A stretch of 64,000 bases of DNA, from the NCBI RefSeq assembly GCF_001894825.1, contig NZ_BCWY01000015.1:1-64000 (forward strand), given 5' to 3'. This document shows, piece after piece, positions 1 to 10,850 of this stretch (position 1 is its first letter; the number at the start of each line of letters is the position of its first letter). This stretch comes from Rhodococcus jostii NBRC 16295. Its GTDB lineage: Bacteria > Actinomycetota > Actinomycetes > Mycobacteriales > Mycobacteriaceae. A program made the position numbers and the translations under genes. The notes beneath the pieces were generated by a model. The model saw only the letters and a program-made list of their open reading frames with translations, did not search any database and was not told the origin of the DNA.

Positions 1-1610
1 TGCCGCTCGCCGCCGGCCAGGACCTGAAGAGCCCGGGAGGCCAGGTGAAGGTTCAGGCGGGTGTCGACGCTCCGGAGGTCACGTCCGGTCAGTTCGTGAA
101 TGCGGGACATCCGGTATCGCAGTGTGCTGCGGTGGATTCGGAGGGCCTGCGCGGTTTCGTCGTACTTGCCACCGCACTCGAGGTACTGCGCGAGCGTGGC
201 AGTCATGGTGCTCCTGTGTTCCCGGTCGTACTCGAGGAGCGGTCCGAGCCATTCCTGAACGAACGCCTCGACGTCGCCGGTGCTGCTGTGCGAATCGAGG
301 ATGCGGTAGACGCCGAGTTCGTCGAACAGTGCCACCCCGCGGGGTGACAGCGACTGCTTCCGGATCTCGAGCGCACGCATCGCGTGGGTGTACGAATTGG
401 GAAGGTCGCTGGGGGAGCCGCATTCGGAACCGACACCGACCACCCCGACGGCGGGTCCGAGCGACTTCTCCAGCGCCTTGAAGATCGTGTTCGCGTCCGT
501 CGTCGCGTCCATGACAGCGGCGAGAACTCCAGTGCGGTGCTCGTTGCCGTGCACGAGGAGGGCCGAGGAATCGGTCGACGTGAGGTGCCGCCGGAACGCT
601 TCGGCAACGGTCTCGATGGGAGTGTCCGGGCCCCACTGCACCACCAGGACGCGCTGTGGAGTGTGCAGGTCGTAACCCAGTGCGTCGGCCCGTGAATAGG
701 CGCTGTCGTCATCGGTCCCGGCGAGCAGGTCGGCTCCCAGGTCGCGGCTCAACCGCGCCTCCGTCTCGGCGAGGGACCTGCGGTGCGCCATGTCGACGGC
801 GAGCACAGTCGTGGCGTACTCGAGCGCGAATGTGTCGAGGTCGGCGGCCCGGTGGTCCGGATCCGACAGGTACAGGACGCCGAGAAGGGTCTTGCCGGGG
901 CGGACTATCTGCACGATCCGGTTGTCGTCGCGCAGTGGGCGCCCCTCCATGGTGGCGCGGCGAATGACATCGACGCGGTTCCCGCCGCCGACCTTGCGGT
1001 ACTTGGGAGGCCTGTCCGGGCCGGCCCAGACGCGAAGGGTGCCGAAGGCGTCCTCGATCCCGACCGCGAGCCCGGTCAGCCGGTGGAGGGTGTCGGCGAT
1101 GGCGGTCTCGTCGCCTCCGGTGGCGGAGAGGCGTCCGAACGTGTGATGGATCTTCGCTTCCTGCTCCAGCCGCGAGGCCCGCGCGGTGATCGCGGTGATC
1201 TCCTCCGTGGCCTCGCGCAGTTGGCGCTCCTGGGTGGCCGCTCGACCGCGCAGCGATGTCGCGCGCAGGGCTGATCCTGTGTGCTGAATCAGCAACTCGA
1301 GCAGCGTGGCCTGCAATGGTGTCGGCGGGTAGTCGGCCCGCAGCGTCAGTGACACCGGCCTCGACCACGAATCGTCGAGCAGCACCCGGTGCCGCCAGAC
1401 GTCGTCGTCATCGTGGAGTTCGCCCGTCACCGCCGATACGGGCTCCACCGTGAAGGGACCGAGTTCGGGGAGTGCGTCCACCATCAGGGCGAGAATCTCG
1501 TCCCGGTTTCCGCAGTCGTGCATGTGTGCGGTGACGGACAGCACCGCGCACAGGTTCGCTGCCCGCGGTGTGTGATCCACCCTCGGGTCTGGTGCTGCTT
1601 CCAGATCCAT
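1..1610 (-). CDS. PucR-family transcriptional regulator, 3' end cut by window edge
   Basis: The reading frame runs from ATG at 1610 off the left edge of the window, about 536 codons. The C-terminal part reads HRSTLRYRMSRIHELTG, the signature helix-turn-helix of PucR/CdaR regulators, which lies near the end of these proteins, so little is missing. The middle (LRVWAGPDRPPKYRKVGGG onward) fits the GAF/GGDEF-like sensory region of the family. PucR proteins usually regulate purine, amine or other catabolic genes and bind DNA through this C-terminal domain. The gene is divergent from the UBP zinc-finger gene, with about 140 bp between them. The target is not visible. The frame does not appear as a closed ORF because its stop lies outside the window. 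Confidence 0.85.
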   Translation of the reverse strand, partial: MDLEAAPDPRVDHTPRAANLCAVLSVTAHMHDCGNRDEILALMVDALPELGPFTVEPVSAVTGELHDDDDVWRHRVLLDDSWSRPVSLTLRADYPPTPLQATLLELLIQHTGSALRATSLRGRAATQERQLREATEEITAITARASRLEQEAKIHHTFGRLSATGGDETAIADTLHRLTGLAVGIEDAFGTLRVWAGPDRPPKYRKVGGGNRVDVIRRATMEGRPLRDDNRIVQIVRPGKTLLGVLYLSDPDHRAADLDTFALEYATTVLAVDMAHRRSLAETEARLSRDLGADLLAGTDDDSAYSRADALGYDLHTPQRVLVVQWGPDTPIETVAEAFRRHLTSTDSSALLVHGNEHRTGVLAAVMDATTDANTIFKALEKSLGPAVGVVGVGSECGSPSDLPNSYTHAMRALEIRKQSLSPRGVALFDELGVYRILDSHSSTGDVEAFVQEWLGPLLEYDREHRSTMTATLAQYLECGGKYDETAQALRIHRSTLRYRMSRIHELTGRDLRSVDTRLNLHLASRALQVLAGGER

Positions 1611-1751
1611 GGCATGGAACTACCCCGTTTTGCGCCGTCGAAACCGGGACGCTGTCCGCCGAGGCCGGATTTCGGGGGATTCTTTCGTTCCGTCGTGACC
1701 AGGTGGCGCGGCGCGCCAACCGCCAACCTTGGTAACTGAGGGGTGGCAATT

Positions 1752-2126
1752 ATGACCCAATCCAATAACTGGCACGATCCCGATCTGAATATGATTCGTG
1801 ATGTCGTCGCGCACACGTCGGACGGGTGCGAGGGCTGTCTCGCACTCGGTACCCGCTGGGAGCACCTGATGTTGTGCCTGACGTGCGGCTATGTCGGATG
1901 CAGCGATGCGTCACCGATGAGGCATGCGAGACATCACGCCGAGCGCAGCGGTCATCCGATCGTCCAGTCGCTCCACGCGGGGGACAACTGGCGCTGGTGC
2001 TTCGTGCACGACGTCCAGATCTGCACGCCGTACCCGGCGACCGGTGCCCGAGTGGTCGCGCCGAGCCTGGTGCCCGGACCGTCGGAGGACGTCAGGCACG
2101 GTCTCCGTATCGCGAGATCGCAGTGA
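1752..2126 (+). CDS. UBP-type zinc-finger domain protein
   Basis: A 124-residue protein made almost entirely of one UBP (ZnF-UBP/BUZ) zinc finger. The metal ligands are visible in order: CEGC, then CLTCG, a GC, then His residues in HARHH and SGHP, and a final VHD. In eukaryotes this fold binds the free C-terminus of ubiquitin; the role of stand-alone bacterial copies is not established. ATG at 1752 is preferred because GAGGGG at 1738-1743 sits eight bases upstream. A GTG at 1743 in the same frame would overlap that ribosome site. The 3' end overlaps the convergent SWIM gene by 35 bp. Confidence 0.75.
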   Translation: MTQSNNWHDPDLNMIRDVVAHTSDGCEGCLALGTRWEHLMLCLTCGYVGCSDASPMRHARHHAERSGHPIVQSLHAGDNWRWCFVHDVQICTPYPATGARVVAPSLVPGPSEDVRHGLRIARSQ

Positions 2127-2861
2127 CGATCGCCGACCACACGGCGTCCGCCTGAACTTCGGGGGGAGAGTCGTCCAGCCACCGTGGCCGTATCGGGGAA
2201 CCGACGGTGTGCGGCGGAGCGGGAAGCGGTCCGGGCGCTGCGGCGTAGGCGTCCGTCGCCGGCACCGCGGTGTACGAACCGTCGAACGACGAACGGGACG
2301 TCTCCTCGTGCGCGTCGTGCCGGCACTGAAGTATGTCCTGCCCCTCGCGCCCGCGCAGGAGGAAGAAGAGCAGCGGCTCGTCGTCGAGCACCCACGCCGC
2401 CTGATACAGGACCGCGGCAGCGTGGCGGCACGGCACGTCCCACTCCTCACACGTGCACGTCGCGTCCGCGTCGAACATCGACGGCACGAGTGACACGTCG
2501 ACGGCAGCGAGGTCCTCGTCGAGTTCGCGGGGAAGCGTTCCACTCGACAACTGGGCGACGTGGCCGCTCCGCGACGCGAGGGTCGCGAGTACCCGGCTCC
2601 ACTGGCGCTCGTCGAGCTGGTCCACCCGGATCCGTACGTGCAGGCTCTCCTCGTCGGTGTGGACGTCCGCGGAGACGAGCCCGGCCGCGAACGTGAGCGG
2701 CCCGACCAGACCACCTCGGGCGTAGGCACGTCCGCGCTTCAGGGTGTCCGAGTCGAGCGCGGCCTGCTCGACATCGTCGACCCACCGCTGCGCCCACCAG
2801 GTCCGGCCACGGGTACGCCGGCCCTTCTGTGCAGGAAAACGGGGACGGGTGACAGCCTCGG

Positions 2862-2865
<4 letters not shown>
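2092..2865 (-). CDS. SWIM zinc-finger protein
   Basis: A 257-residue protein with a SWIM zinc-finger motif (CTCEEWDVPCRH, pattern CxCx(n)CxH) near residue 140 and a Trp-rich N-terminus (GRTWWAQRWVDDVE) typical of bacterial SWIM proteins. SWIM fingers bind DNA or proteins. Its start codon overlaps the stop of the SNF2 helicase gene by four bases (ATGA, 2862-2865), which implies translational coupling and a shared complex or process. The tail beyond the finger is proline/alanine-rich and unassigned. Pairing of SWIM proteins with SNF2 ATPases recurs in actinobacteria; the function of the pair is not known to me. Confidence 0.85.
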
Positions 2866-5669
<2,804 letters not shown>

Positions 5670-5693
5670 TACTGCGCCTTTCGCCTGTGTATG

Positions 5694-5704
5694 GTACGCC
5701 GTAC
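5694..5704. promoter_or_regulatory. Candidate TetR operator between helicase and TetR gene
   Basis: GTACGCCGTAC is a palindrome with five-base arms around one central base, located between the divergent SNF2 and TetR genes. It overlaps a TACCAT hexamer that would serve as the -10 of the helicase unit. GTAC-containing palindromes of this kind are used by several TetR proteins with the same C-terminal domain type. Binding is inferred from position and symmetry only. Confidence 0.5.
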
Positions 5705-5757
5705 GTCAACGAGGCGGTGGGCGGAATTGTTCCCGGCTGCCGTGCGAAGATCTCGGC

Positions 5758-6537
5758 ATGGGTAGAAGCGCGACACCGGAGGGCGATCCGGCCCGCACCA
5801 TGGAGCTGCTGTGGGGTGGCGGCAGCACTCCGATTTCGCGCCCCCGCAACGGGAAGCCGGGCCTGACGCTCGACCGTATCGTCGAGGCCGCCGTCTCCGT
5901 CGCGGATGCGGAAGGGCTGGACGCCGTCTCGATGCGCCGGCTGGCGGCGGAACTCGGGGCCGGGGCGATGTCGCTGTACACACACGTTCCCGGGAAGACG
6001 GAGCTCGTGGAGGTGATGCTCGATCGCGCCCTCTCCACCCTCGCTCCGGCGGAGGAATCGGACGCGGGGTGGCGGGAGCGTCTCGCGGACGCCGCCCGCG
6101 ACTACTTCCAGCTACTGTGCGCGCACCCGTGGATGCTGGGCGTCGTCGCACTGAGCAGGCCGGTTCTCGGGCCCGGTGGGATGGCCAAGTACGAACGTGA
6201 GCTGCGCGCGGTCGAGGGGCTGGGATTGTCGGACCTGGACATGGATTCCGTCGTCACGCTCCTCGACAGTTTCGTCGCGGGCGCGGCTCGTGCCGCCGTG
6301 GACGCAGCCGCGGCGGCAGCGCACGAGGCGGACGGTGAGTGGTGGCAGAGCGTCGCTCCGCACTTCGAGAAGGTCTTCGACCCGGGCAGGTTCCCGCTGG
6401 CCGCTCGGGTGGGGACCTCGGCGGGCGAGTACCACAATGCCGCGTTCGCTCCCGCCCACGCCTTCGAGTTCGGGCTCGCGCGGCTACTCGACGGAGTCGG
6501 CGCCCTAATCGTCGACGGCGGAACCGGCGGCGATTAG
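5758..6537 (+). CDS. TetR-family transcriptional regulator (TetR_C type)
   Basis: A 259-residue repressor-type protein. The N-terminal helix-turn-helix is clear (RIVEAAVSVADAEGLDAVSMRRLAAELG, then LYTHVPGKTELVEVMLD, approximately residues 40-90). The C-terminal part, with YERELRAVEGLGLSD and a C-terminal FGLARLLDGV segment, resembles the tetracycline-repressor C-terminal domain, which senses small molecules. ATG at 5758 is chosen because the longer open frame upstream overlaps the divergent helicase gene and lies antisense to it. Its 3' end overlaps the convergent cyclase gene by 33 bp. It probably controls itself and perhaps the helicase/SWIM unit through the palindrome at 5694-5704. Confidence 0.85.
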   Translation: MGRSATPEGDPARTMELLWGGGSTPISRPRNGKPGLTLDRIVEAAVSVADAEGLDAVSMRRLAAELGAGAMSLYTHVPGKTELVEVMLDRALSTLAPAEESDAGWRERLADAARDYFQLLCAHPWMLGVVALSRPVLGPGGMAKYERELRAVEGLGLSDLDMDSVVTLLDSFVAGAARAAVDAAAAAAHEADGEWWQSVAPHFEKVFDPGRFPLAARVGTSAGEYHNAAFAPAHAFEFGLARLLDGVGALIVDGGTGGD

Positions 6538-8085
6538 CCCTGCGGGAACGGCCAGCGTGGTCGGCTCGACCCGCCCGCGGAGGGTGACGGTGTCGGTGAG
6601 TTGCCACCGCGCGCGTTCGTCCGCGGCTGCCGCGTCGATCGCGCGTTGCGAGGCGACGACGTGCCCGGCAACGTTCTTGGCGAGCTCGGACAGTCGCGCC
6701 GCCTCGTTGACGGGATCGCCGATCACCGTGTACTCGAAACGTTCGTGTGCGCCGATGTTCCCGGCCACGACGCGACCCGCCGCCACGCCGATCCCCGCAT
6801 CGCACTCCGGCACCTCGGCCGACAGCCGTTCCCGCAGGGCCCTCGCCGCGGACAGGGCGGCGCCGGCATGGTCGTCGAGAGCGACGGGCGCGCCGAAGAT
6901 GGCGAGCGCCGCGTCGCCCTCGAACTTGTTGACGAACCCGCCCCGCCGATCGACCTCGTCGACGACCACATCGAAGAATCGGTTGAGCAGGTCCACGACC
7001 TCTGCCGGCGACCGGGTGGCCGCGATCGTGGTGGATCCGATGATGTCGACGAACAGGACGGCCGCGTCGCGTTCCTCGCCGCCGAGTTCGGGGTTGTGGC
7101 GGAGCGCCTGGGAGGCCACCTCCTGCCCGACGTGACGCCCGAACAGGTCGCGGATCCGCTCCCGTTCGCGCAGTCCCTCCGCCATCCGGTTGAATCCGGT
7201 CTGCAGCGCACCGAGTTCGGTGCCGTCGTAGACGACGACGCTCGCGTCGAGATCGCCCTCCGCCACCTTCGCCATGCCCAGCGACACCGAACGGATCGGC
7301 GCCTCGGTGGCGCGGACGCTGATCACGACCAGCAGCAGCCCGAAGAGCAGTATCACCCCGCCGAGAGCGAGGATCGACACCGCGAGGCTGGTCGAACTCG
7401 CGGGGCGGATGAAGCTGAAGATCGCGATGAGCATCAGCCCCAGCACTGGAACCCCGGTTCCGAGGATCCACGCCAACGCGGTACGGCCGGTGATGCCGAG
7501 GGTGCGCCGGGACTGTGGTCCGTCCGATCCCAGCGCGCGGGCGGCGATGGGCCGGAGGGCGAATTCCGTGAGCAGGTAACAGAACGCGCAGACCGTGATC
7601 CCCGCCAGGGCGATCGTGAACGCGACCTTCGGAATGGTCTGGGGGTCGATGATGGCGTACAGCGTCGTGAAGAAGACCAACCCGATGCCCCACAACGCCG
7701 CCTGGACCCGGGTCAGGCGCCACGGCGCGCGAAACGCGGCCGACCGGTCGCGGTCGGTGGGCGCGTCGTCCTCGGTTGCCCACCGGAGGTCCGACACCAG
7801 TCGCTTGGTGCCCCAGGTCACACCGATCAGAACCGCGCACAACACGAACACCGGCACCGCGACGAAGTTGGCGATCGCGAATTCGCTCGACCACACACTC
7901 GGGCCGGGGACGACGACGCTGACGAGCAGGCAGGTGATCAGCGCGCCGACGAGATTGGTGAACACCAGCGGGGCGGTCAGCAGTAGTTGGACACGGATAC
8001 GGCGCCGACGCGGACTCTCGTCCGGCGATCCGAGCAACCACGACCCCAGCGGGGCGACGGATCGGCGAGGGCTGCGCATAGTCAT
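6505..8085 (-). CDS. Membrane adenylate/guanylate cyclase with HAMP domain
   Basis: A 526-residue class III nucleotide cyclase. The first half contains about six hydrophobic segments (for example LLLTAPLVFTNLVGALITC and FTIALAGITVCAFCYLLTEF), followed by a HAMP linker (RSVSLGMAKVAEGDLDASV) and the catalytic domain with the metal-binding VLFVDIIGST, NKFEGDAALAIFGAP and YTVIGDPVNEAARL motifs. The architecture matches M. tuberculosis Rv1318c-Rv1320c and Rv3645, which make cAMP. M. tuberculosis has three tandem copies at this locus; one is present here. TAGTCT at 8089-8094 suggests transcription may begin near the second in-frame ATG at 8079, so the true start could be there. It is divergent from nucS across 36 bp. 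Confidence 0.9.
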   Translation of the reverse strand: MTMRSPRRSVAPLGSWLLGSPDESPRRRRIRVQLLLTAPLVFTNLVGALITCLLVSVVVPGPSVWSSEFAIANFVAVPVFVLCAVLIGVTWGTKRLVSDLRWATEDDAPTDRDRSAAFRAPWRLTRVQAALWGIGLVFFTTLYAIIDPQTIPKVAFTIALAGITVCAFCYLLTEFALRPIAARALGSDGPQSRRTLGITGRTALAWILGTGVPVLGLMLIAIFSFIRPASSTSLAVSILALGGVILLFGLLLVVISVRATEAPIRSVSLGMAKVAEGDLDASVVVYDGTELGALQTGFNRMAEGLRERERIRDLFGRHVGQEVASQALRHNPELGGEERDAAVLFVDIIGSTTIAATRSPAEVVDLLNRFFDVVVDEVDRRGGFVNKFEGDAALAIFGAPVALDDHAGAALSAARALRERLSAEVPECDAGIGVAAGRVVAGNIGAHERFEYTVIGDPVNEAARLSELAKNVAGHVVASQRAIDAAAADERARWQLTDTVTLRGRVEPTTLAVPAGLIAAGSAVDD

Positions 8086-8109
8086 TCGAGACTAGTCGGC
8101 ACGATCCCT

Positions 8110-8115
8110 TAGGGT
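8110..8115 (+). promoter_or_regulatory. -10 hexamer of a leaderless nucS promoter
   Basis: TAGGGT ends six bases before the GTG start of nucS, the spacing expected when transcription begins at the start codon. No Shine-Dalgarno sequence is present. Confidence 0.5.
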
Positions 8116-8121
8116 GGGCGG

Positions 8122-8796
8122 GTGCGCCTAGTGATTGCCCGATGCCGAGTCGACTACGTAGGCCGCTTGACGGCACATCTGCCCACCGCTCGCAGACTGT
8201 TGTTGATCAAGTCCGACGGCTCCGTGAGCATCCACGCCGACGACCGTGCCTACAAGCCGCTGAACTGGATGTCCCCGCCCTGCTGGCTGGTCGAGGATTC
8301 CGTCGAAGACGCGGAGGCCCTGTGGGTGGTGACCAACAAGGCCGGCGAGGAACTGCGGATCACCATCGAGGAGATCGAGCACGACTCCAGCCACGAACTC
8401 GGGGTCGATCCGGGGCTCGTCAAGGACGGTGTCGAGGCACACCTGCAGGAGCTGCTCGCCGAGCACGTCGAAACCCTCGGCAGCGGGTACACGCTCGTGC
8501 GGCGCGAATACATGACCGCCATCGGTCCTGTGGACCTGCTGTGCCGGAACGCCGACGGCGCCTCCGTCGCGGTGGAGATCAAACGCCGGGGCGACATCGA
8601 CGGTGTCGAACAACTCACGCGCTACCTCGAACTGCTCAACCGCGACCCCCTGCTGGCGCCGGTGAGCGGCGTCTTCGCCGCCCAGCAGATCAAGCCGCAG
8701 GCCAAAACGCTTGCCACCGACCGCGGAATCCGGTGCCTGGTGCTCGACTACGAGGCGCTGCGCGGCACCGAGAGCACCGAGTTCCGGCTCTTCTGA
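8122..8796 (+). CDS. nucS: Mismatch-specific endonuclease NucS (EndoMS)
   Basis: A 224-residue NucS. The C-terminal nuclease domain shows the PD-(D/E)xK core ([10 protein letters not shown] then VAVEIKRRG). The N-terminal part ([19 protein letters not shown]) matches the DNA-binding beta domain. NucS cuts both strands at mismatches and provides non-canonical mismatch repair in actinobacteria that lack MutS/MutL. The protein ends in EFRLF, consistent with the C-terminal peptide that docks on the sliding clamp DnaN. It corresponds to Rv1321, and the neighbours on both sides match M. tuberculosis order. GTG at 8122 is supported by the hexamer immediately upstream. Confidence 0.93.
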   Translation: MRLVIARCRVDYVGRLTAHLPTARRLLLIKSDGSVSIHADDRAYKPLNWMSPPCWLVEDSVEDAEALWVVTNKAGEELRITIEEIEHDSSHELGVDPGLVKDGVEAHLQELLAEHVETLGSGYTLVRREYMTAIGPVDLLCRNADGASVAVEIKRRGDIDGVEQLTRYLELLNRDPLLAPVSGVFAAQQIKPQAKTLATDRGIRCLVLDYEALRGTESTEFRLF

Positions 8797-8800
8797 GGCC

Positions 8801-8806
8801 TAGGCT
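8801..8806 (+). promoter_or_regulatory. -10 hexamer of a leaderless promoter
   Basis: TAGGCT lies six bases before the GTG at 8813, just after the nucS stop codon, so the small zinc-ribbon gene may have its own leaderless transcript. Confidence 0.45.
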
Positions 8807-8812
8807 GAACCC

Positions 8813-9139
8813 GTGCCCCGTCGTAAACCGCAGCGGAAGAACACGCGCCGCAGTGCGCCTCCGGACACCTCCGAGGGCTCACTGTTCGGCAGCGCGCTGA
8901 TGCGTCAGGAATCCGGACCCGCAGGCGACGCGGACGAGAGCTACATCGTGCGCACGATCCCCGGGGCCCGGGCGGCCAAGTCCTACCGGTGCCCCGGCTG
9001 CGATCACGACATCCGGCCGGGTGTCGCCCATCTCGTCACCTGGCCGGCCGAATACGGCGGAGCCGAAGACCGGCGGCACTGGCACACCGGGTGCTGGTCG
9101 GGACGCAGCACCCGGGGCCTGACGCGCAAGTGGTCCTAG
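8813..9139 (+). CDS. Small zinc-ribbon-like conserved actinobacterial protein (Rv1322-type)
   Basis: A 108-residue protein of unknown function. The first 30 residues are Arg/Lys-rich. The C-terminal half has a probable zinc site made of CPGCDHDI, an HL pair, and HWHTGCW. It follows nucS by 16 bp, as Rv1322 follows Rv1321 in M. tuberculosis, and the basic start plus metal site suggest nucleic-acid contact. Databases often label homologues 'ATP/GTP-binding protein', but no P-loop is visible here. It converges with the coiled-coil gene, overlapping it by four bases. Confidence 0.75.
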   Translation: MPRRKPQRKNTRRSAPPDTSEGSLFGSALMRQESGPAGDADESYIVRTIPGARAAKSYRCPGCDHDIRPGVAHLVTWPAEYGGAEDRRHWHTGCWSGRSTRGLTRKWS

Positions 9140-10224
9140 CTTCCGGTCTTGACGGTCCGCTGACCGGCCGATCTGGCCGGGTTCTTCTCGACGGTGGTCA
9201 GCACCGCAGTGTCCTCGTCGGAGTTGTCCGTCTCGTCCTCGGAGCCCTTCCCGGACTCGTTCGGCGCGTTCTTCCGGTCCGCGGTTCCGCCCGGCGCCGA
9301 CTTGGTGTTCGTGTTCTTGTTCTCGTTCGAGCGCTGATCCGACTTCGACGACGCGGATTCGGGCTGCGCGTCGAGGAGTTCGCTCTCGCGGTTGACCGAG
9401 GCCAACATTGCGGGAACGGAATCGAGCTGGCCCCGAATTCCCAAGAGCTGCGCCAGGATCCGGCCGCGTAGCACCCGAAGTTCCTCCGCCAGTTCTTTGG
9501 CGTGCGCGATCTTGCGTTCCGACTGATCGGTGGCCGCCTGCAGTCGGCGCTCCGCCTCGTGCGTCGCGTCGGCGAGACGACGGTGCGCCTCCGCCTTGCT
9601 GGTGGACTCGAGCTCGTTGACCGCGGTGATCGTCTTCTGGCGACGCTCGGACATCGCGAGGTCGAAGTCTTCCTGCACCTGCGACCGGCGCAGTTCGGCC
9701 TCGGCGGCCAGACGGTCGCGCTCGGACTGGGCGGCCTCGACGATCTTCGCGGCCTCCGTGCGGGCCTTGGCCATGGTCTGCTCGTGCTGGATCTCGAGAG
9801 CACTGCGGCGGTCTTCGAGTTCCGCGACCAGCGACTCGTACTGGCCGCGGAGCTGCGCGCCCTCCTGCTCGGCGACGGAAATCATCTCCGCGGCGTCGGC
9901 CTCGGCCTTGGCCCGCACCTCGGACGCCTCGTCCGAAGCGAGACGGAGCATGCGCGAGATGCGGTCGCTCATACCCTCCGCGGTGGTGGGAGGGACGGAC
10001 AGGCGGTCGACGTCCTTGCGGAGATCGTCGATCTCGTCGCGCGCATCGTCGAGCTGCTTGGCGAGGTCCCGCGCCTGCGCCGCCGCGGCGTCGCGGTCGG
10101 CGGCAGTGACGCGGAGCTCGGCGTCGAATCGCTCGAAGTAGTTGCGTACCTCGTCCCGGTCGAATCCCTTACGCACGGTGGAAAAGGGAAGGGGGATCGA
10201 ACCACGGTCCTGCTCGTTTACCAT
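9136..10224 (-). CDS. DivIVA-like coiled-coil protein with acidic low-complexity tail
   Basis: A 362-residue protein. The N-terminus (PFSTVRKGFDRDEVRNYFER) fits the lipid-binding DivIVA-type start. Residues about 30-270 are a nearly continuous coiled coil, with heptads rich in Ala, Glu, Arg and Gln. The last 80 residues are a Ser/Asn/Lys/Glu/Asp low-complexity tail. DivIVA-type proteins mark poles and septa in actinobacteria, so a role in polar growth or membrane organisation is plausible but not shown. It is not Wag31 itself, which sits with the ftsZ cluster. ATG at 10224 is preferred because TAGATT lies seven bases upstream; the longer frame runs antisense through the epimerase gene. Confidence 0.75.
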   Translation of the reverse strand: MVNEQDRGSIPLPFSTVRKGFDRDEVRNYFERFDAELRVTAADRDAAAAQARDLAKQLDDARDEIDDLRKDVDRLSVPPTTAEGMSDRISRMLRLASDEASEVRAKAEADAAEMISVAEQEGAQLRGQYESLVAELEDRRSALEIQHEQTMAKARTEAAKIVEAAQSERDRLAAEAELRRSQVQEDFDLAMSERRQKTITAVNELESTSKAEAHRRLADATHEAERRLQAATDQSERKIAHAKELAEELRVLRGRILAQLLGIRGQLDSVPAMLASVNRESELLDAQPESASSKSDQRSNENKNTNTKSAPGGTADRKNAPNESGKGSEDETDNSDEDTAVLTTVEKNPARSAGQRTVKTGS

Positions 10225-10231
10225 GGCCGCC

Positions 10232-10237
10232 AATCTA
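10232..10237 (-). promoter_or_regulatory. -10 hexamer of a leaderless promoter
   Basis: On the minus strand TAGATT ends seven bases before the ATG at 10224 of the coiled-coil gene, with no Shine-Dalgarno sequence between. Confidence 0.5.
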
Positions 10238-10279
10238 CCTGGGCAAAGTAGAACTTGTCTCTGCGCCTGGTGCCCGGTG

Positions 10280-10753
10280 CTAGTGGCTCGCCGCGGGCTC
10301 CACCAGTTCGACGAGAACGCCGCCCGCGTCCTTCGGGTGCACGAAGTTGATTCGCGAGTCGGCGGTTCCGCGGCGGGGAGCGTCGTACAGCAGCCGGACG
10401 CCACGCTCGCGCAGCTGAGCCGAGATGGCGTCGATGTCCGTGACGCGGTATGCGAGCTGCTGCAGACCGGGGCCACTGCGATCGATGAACTTGGCGATGG
10501 TCGAGTTCTCGTTCAGCGGTGCGAGCAACTGCAGCGCGGTGCTGCCCTCGGGGGAGCCGACGACGCTCAGCATCGCCTCGCGCACGCCTTGCTCCTCGTT
10601 CACCTCTTCGTGCGTCGACACCATGCCGAGGTGTTCGGAGTACCACGCGATGGCGGCGTCGAGGTCGGGGACGGCGATGCCGACGTGGTCGATGGCGGTC
10701 ACCAGGTCCGAGGACAGAGGTGAGGAGGTCTGGGTGGGGGAGGACTGTGTCAT
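10280..10753 (-). CDS. mce: Methylmalonyl-CoA epimerase
   Basis: A 157-residue vicinal-oxygen-chelate protein. It opens with AIDHVGIAVPDLDAAIAWYS, the metal-binding His motif of the family, and continues with LQLLAPLNENSTIAKFI, GPGLQQLAYRV and INFVHPKDAGGVLVELVEP, which match methylmalonyl-CoA epimerases closely. The enzyme interconverts (R)- and (S)-methylmalonyl-CoA in propionyl-CoA metabolism. It corresponds to Rv1322A and sits divergent from a thiolase gene, as Rv1322A/Rv1323 do. The divergent promoter contains a palindrome at 10770-10784. Confidence 0.92.
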   Translation of the reverse strand: MTQSSPTQTSSPLSSDLVTAIDHVGIAVPDLDAAIAWYSEHLGMVSTHEEVNEEQGVREAMLSVVGSPEGSTALQLLAPLNENSTIAKFIDRSGPGLQQLAYRVTDIDAISAQLRERGVRLLYDAPRRGTADSRINFVHPKDAGGVLVELVEPAASH

Positions 10754-10760
10754 GGTTCCG

Positions 10761-10766
10761 ACGTTA
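10761..10766 (-). promoter_or_regulatory. -10 hexamer of a leaderless mce promoter
   Basis: On the minus strand TAACGT lies seven bases before the epimerase ATG. The palindrome at 10770-10784 sits directly upstream of it. Confidence 0.5.
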
Positions 10767-10769
10767 GCG

Positions 10770-10784
10770 CTACCGTTTCGGTAG
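10770..10784. promoter_or_regulatory. Palindrome in the mce/thiolase divergent promoter
   Basis: CTACCG-TTT-CGGTAG is a perfect six-base inverted repeat with a three-base spacer. It lies between the -10 and -35 regions of the mce promoter and about 67 bp before the thiolase start, a position suited to a repressor of one or both genes. The binding protein is unknown. Confidence 0.45.
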
Positions 10785-10850
10785 TTCTCGTCGGGATGTG
10801 ACTTCCGTCGCCCCGCACCTGCCTACTCGCTCATTGCACCGGAGGAAATC

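Noticed and set aside
6254..8176. 640-codon minus-strand frame overlapping the cyclase
   Set aside because: Arg-rich shadow in another frame of the cyclase gene, whose motifs are clear.
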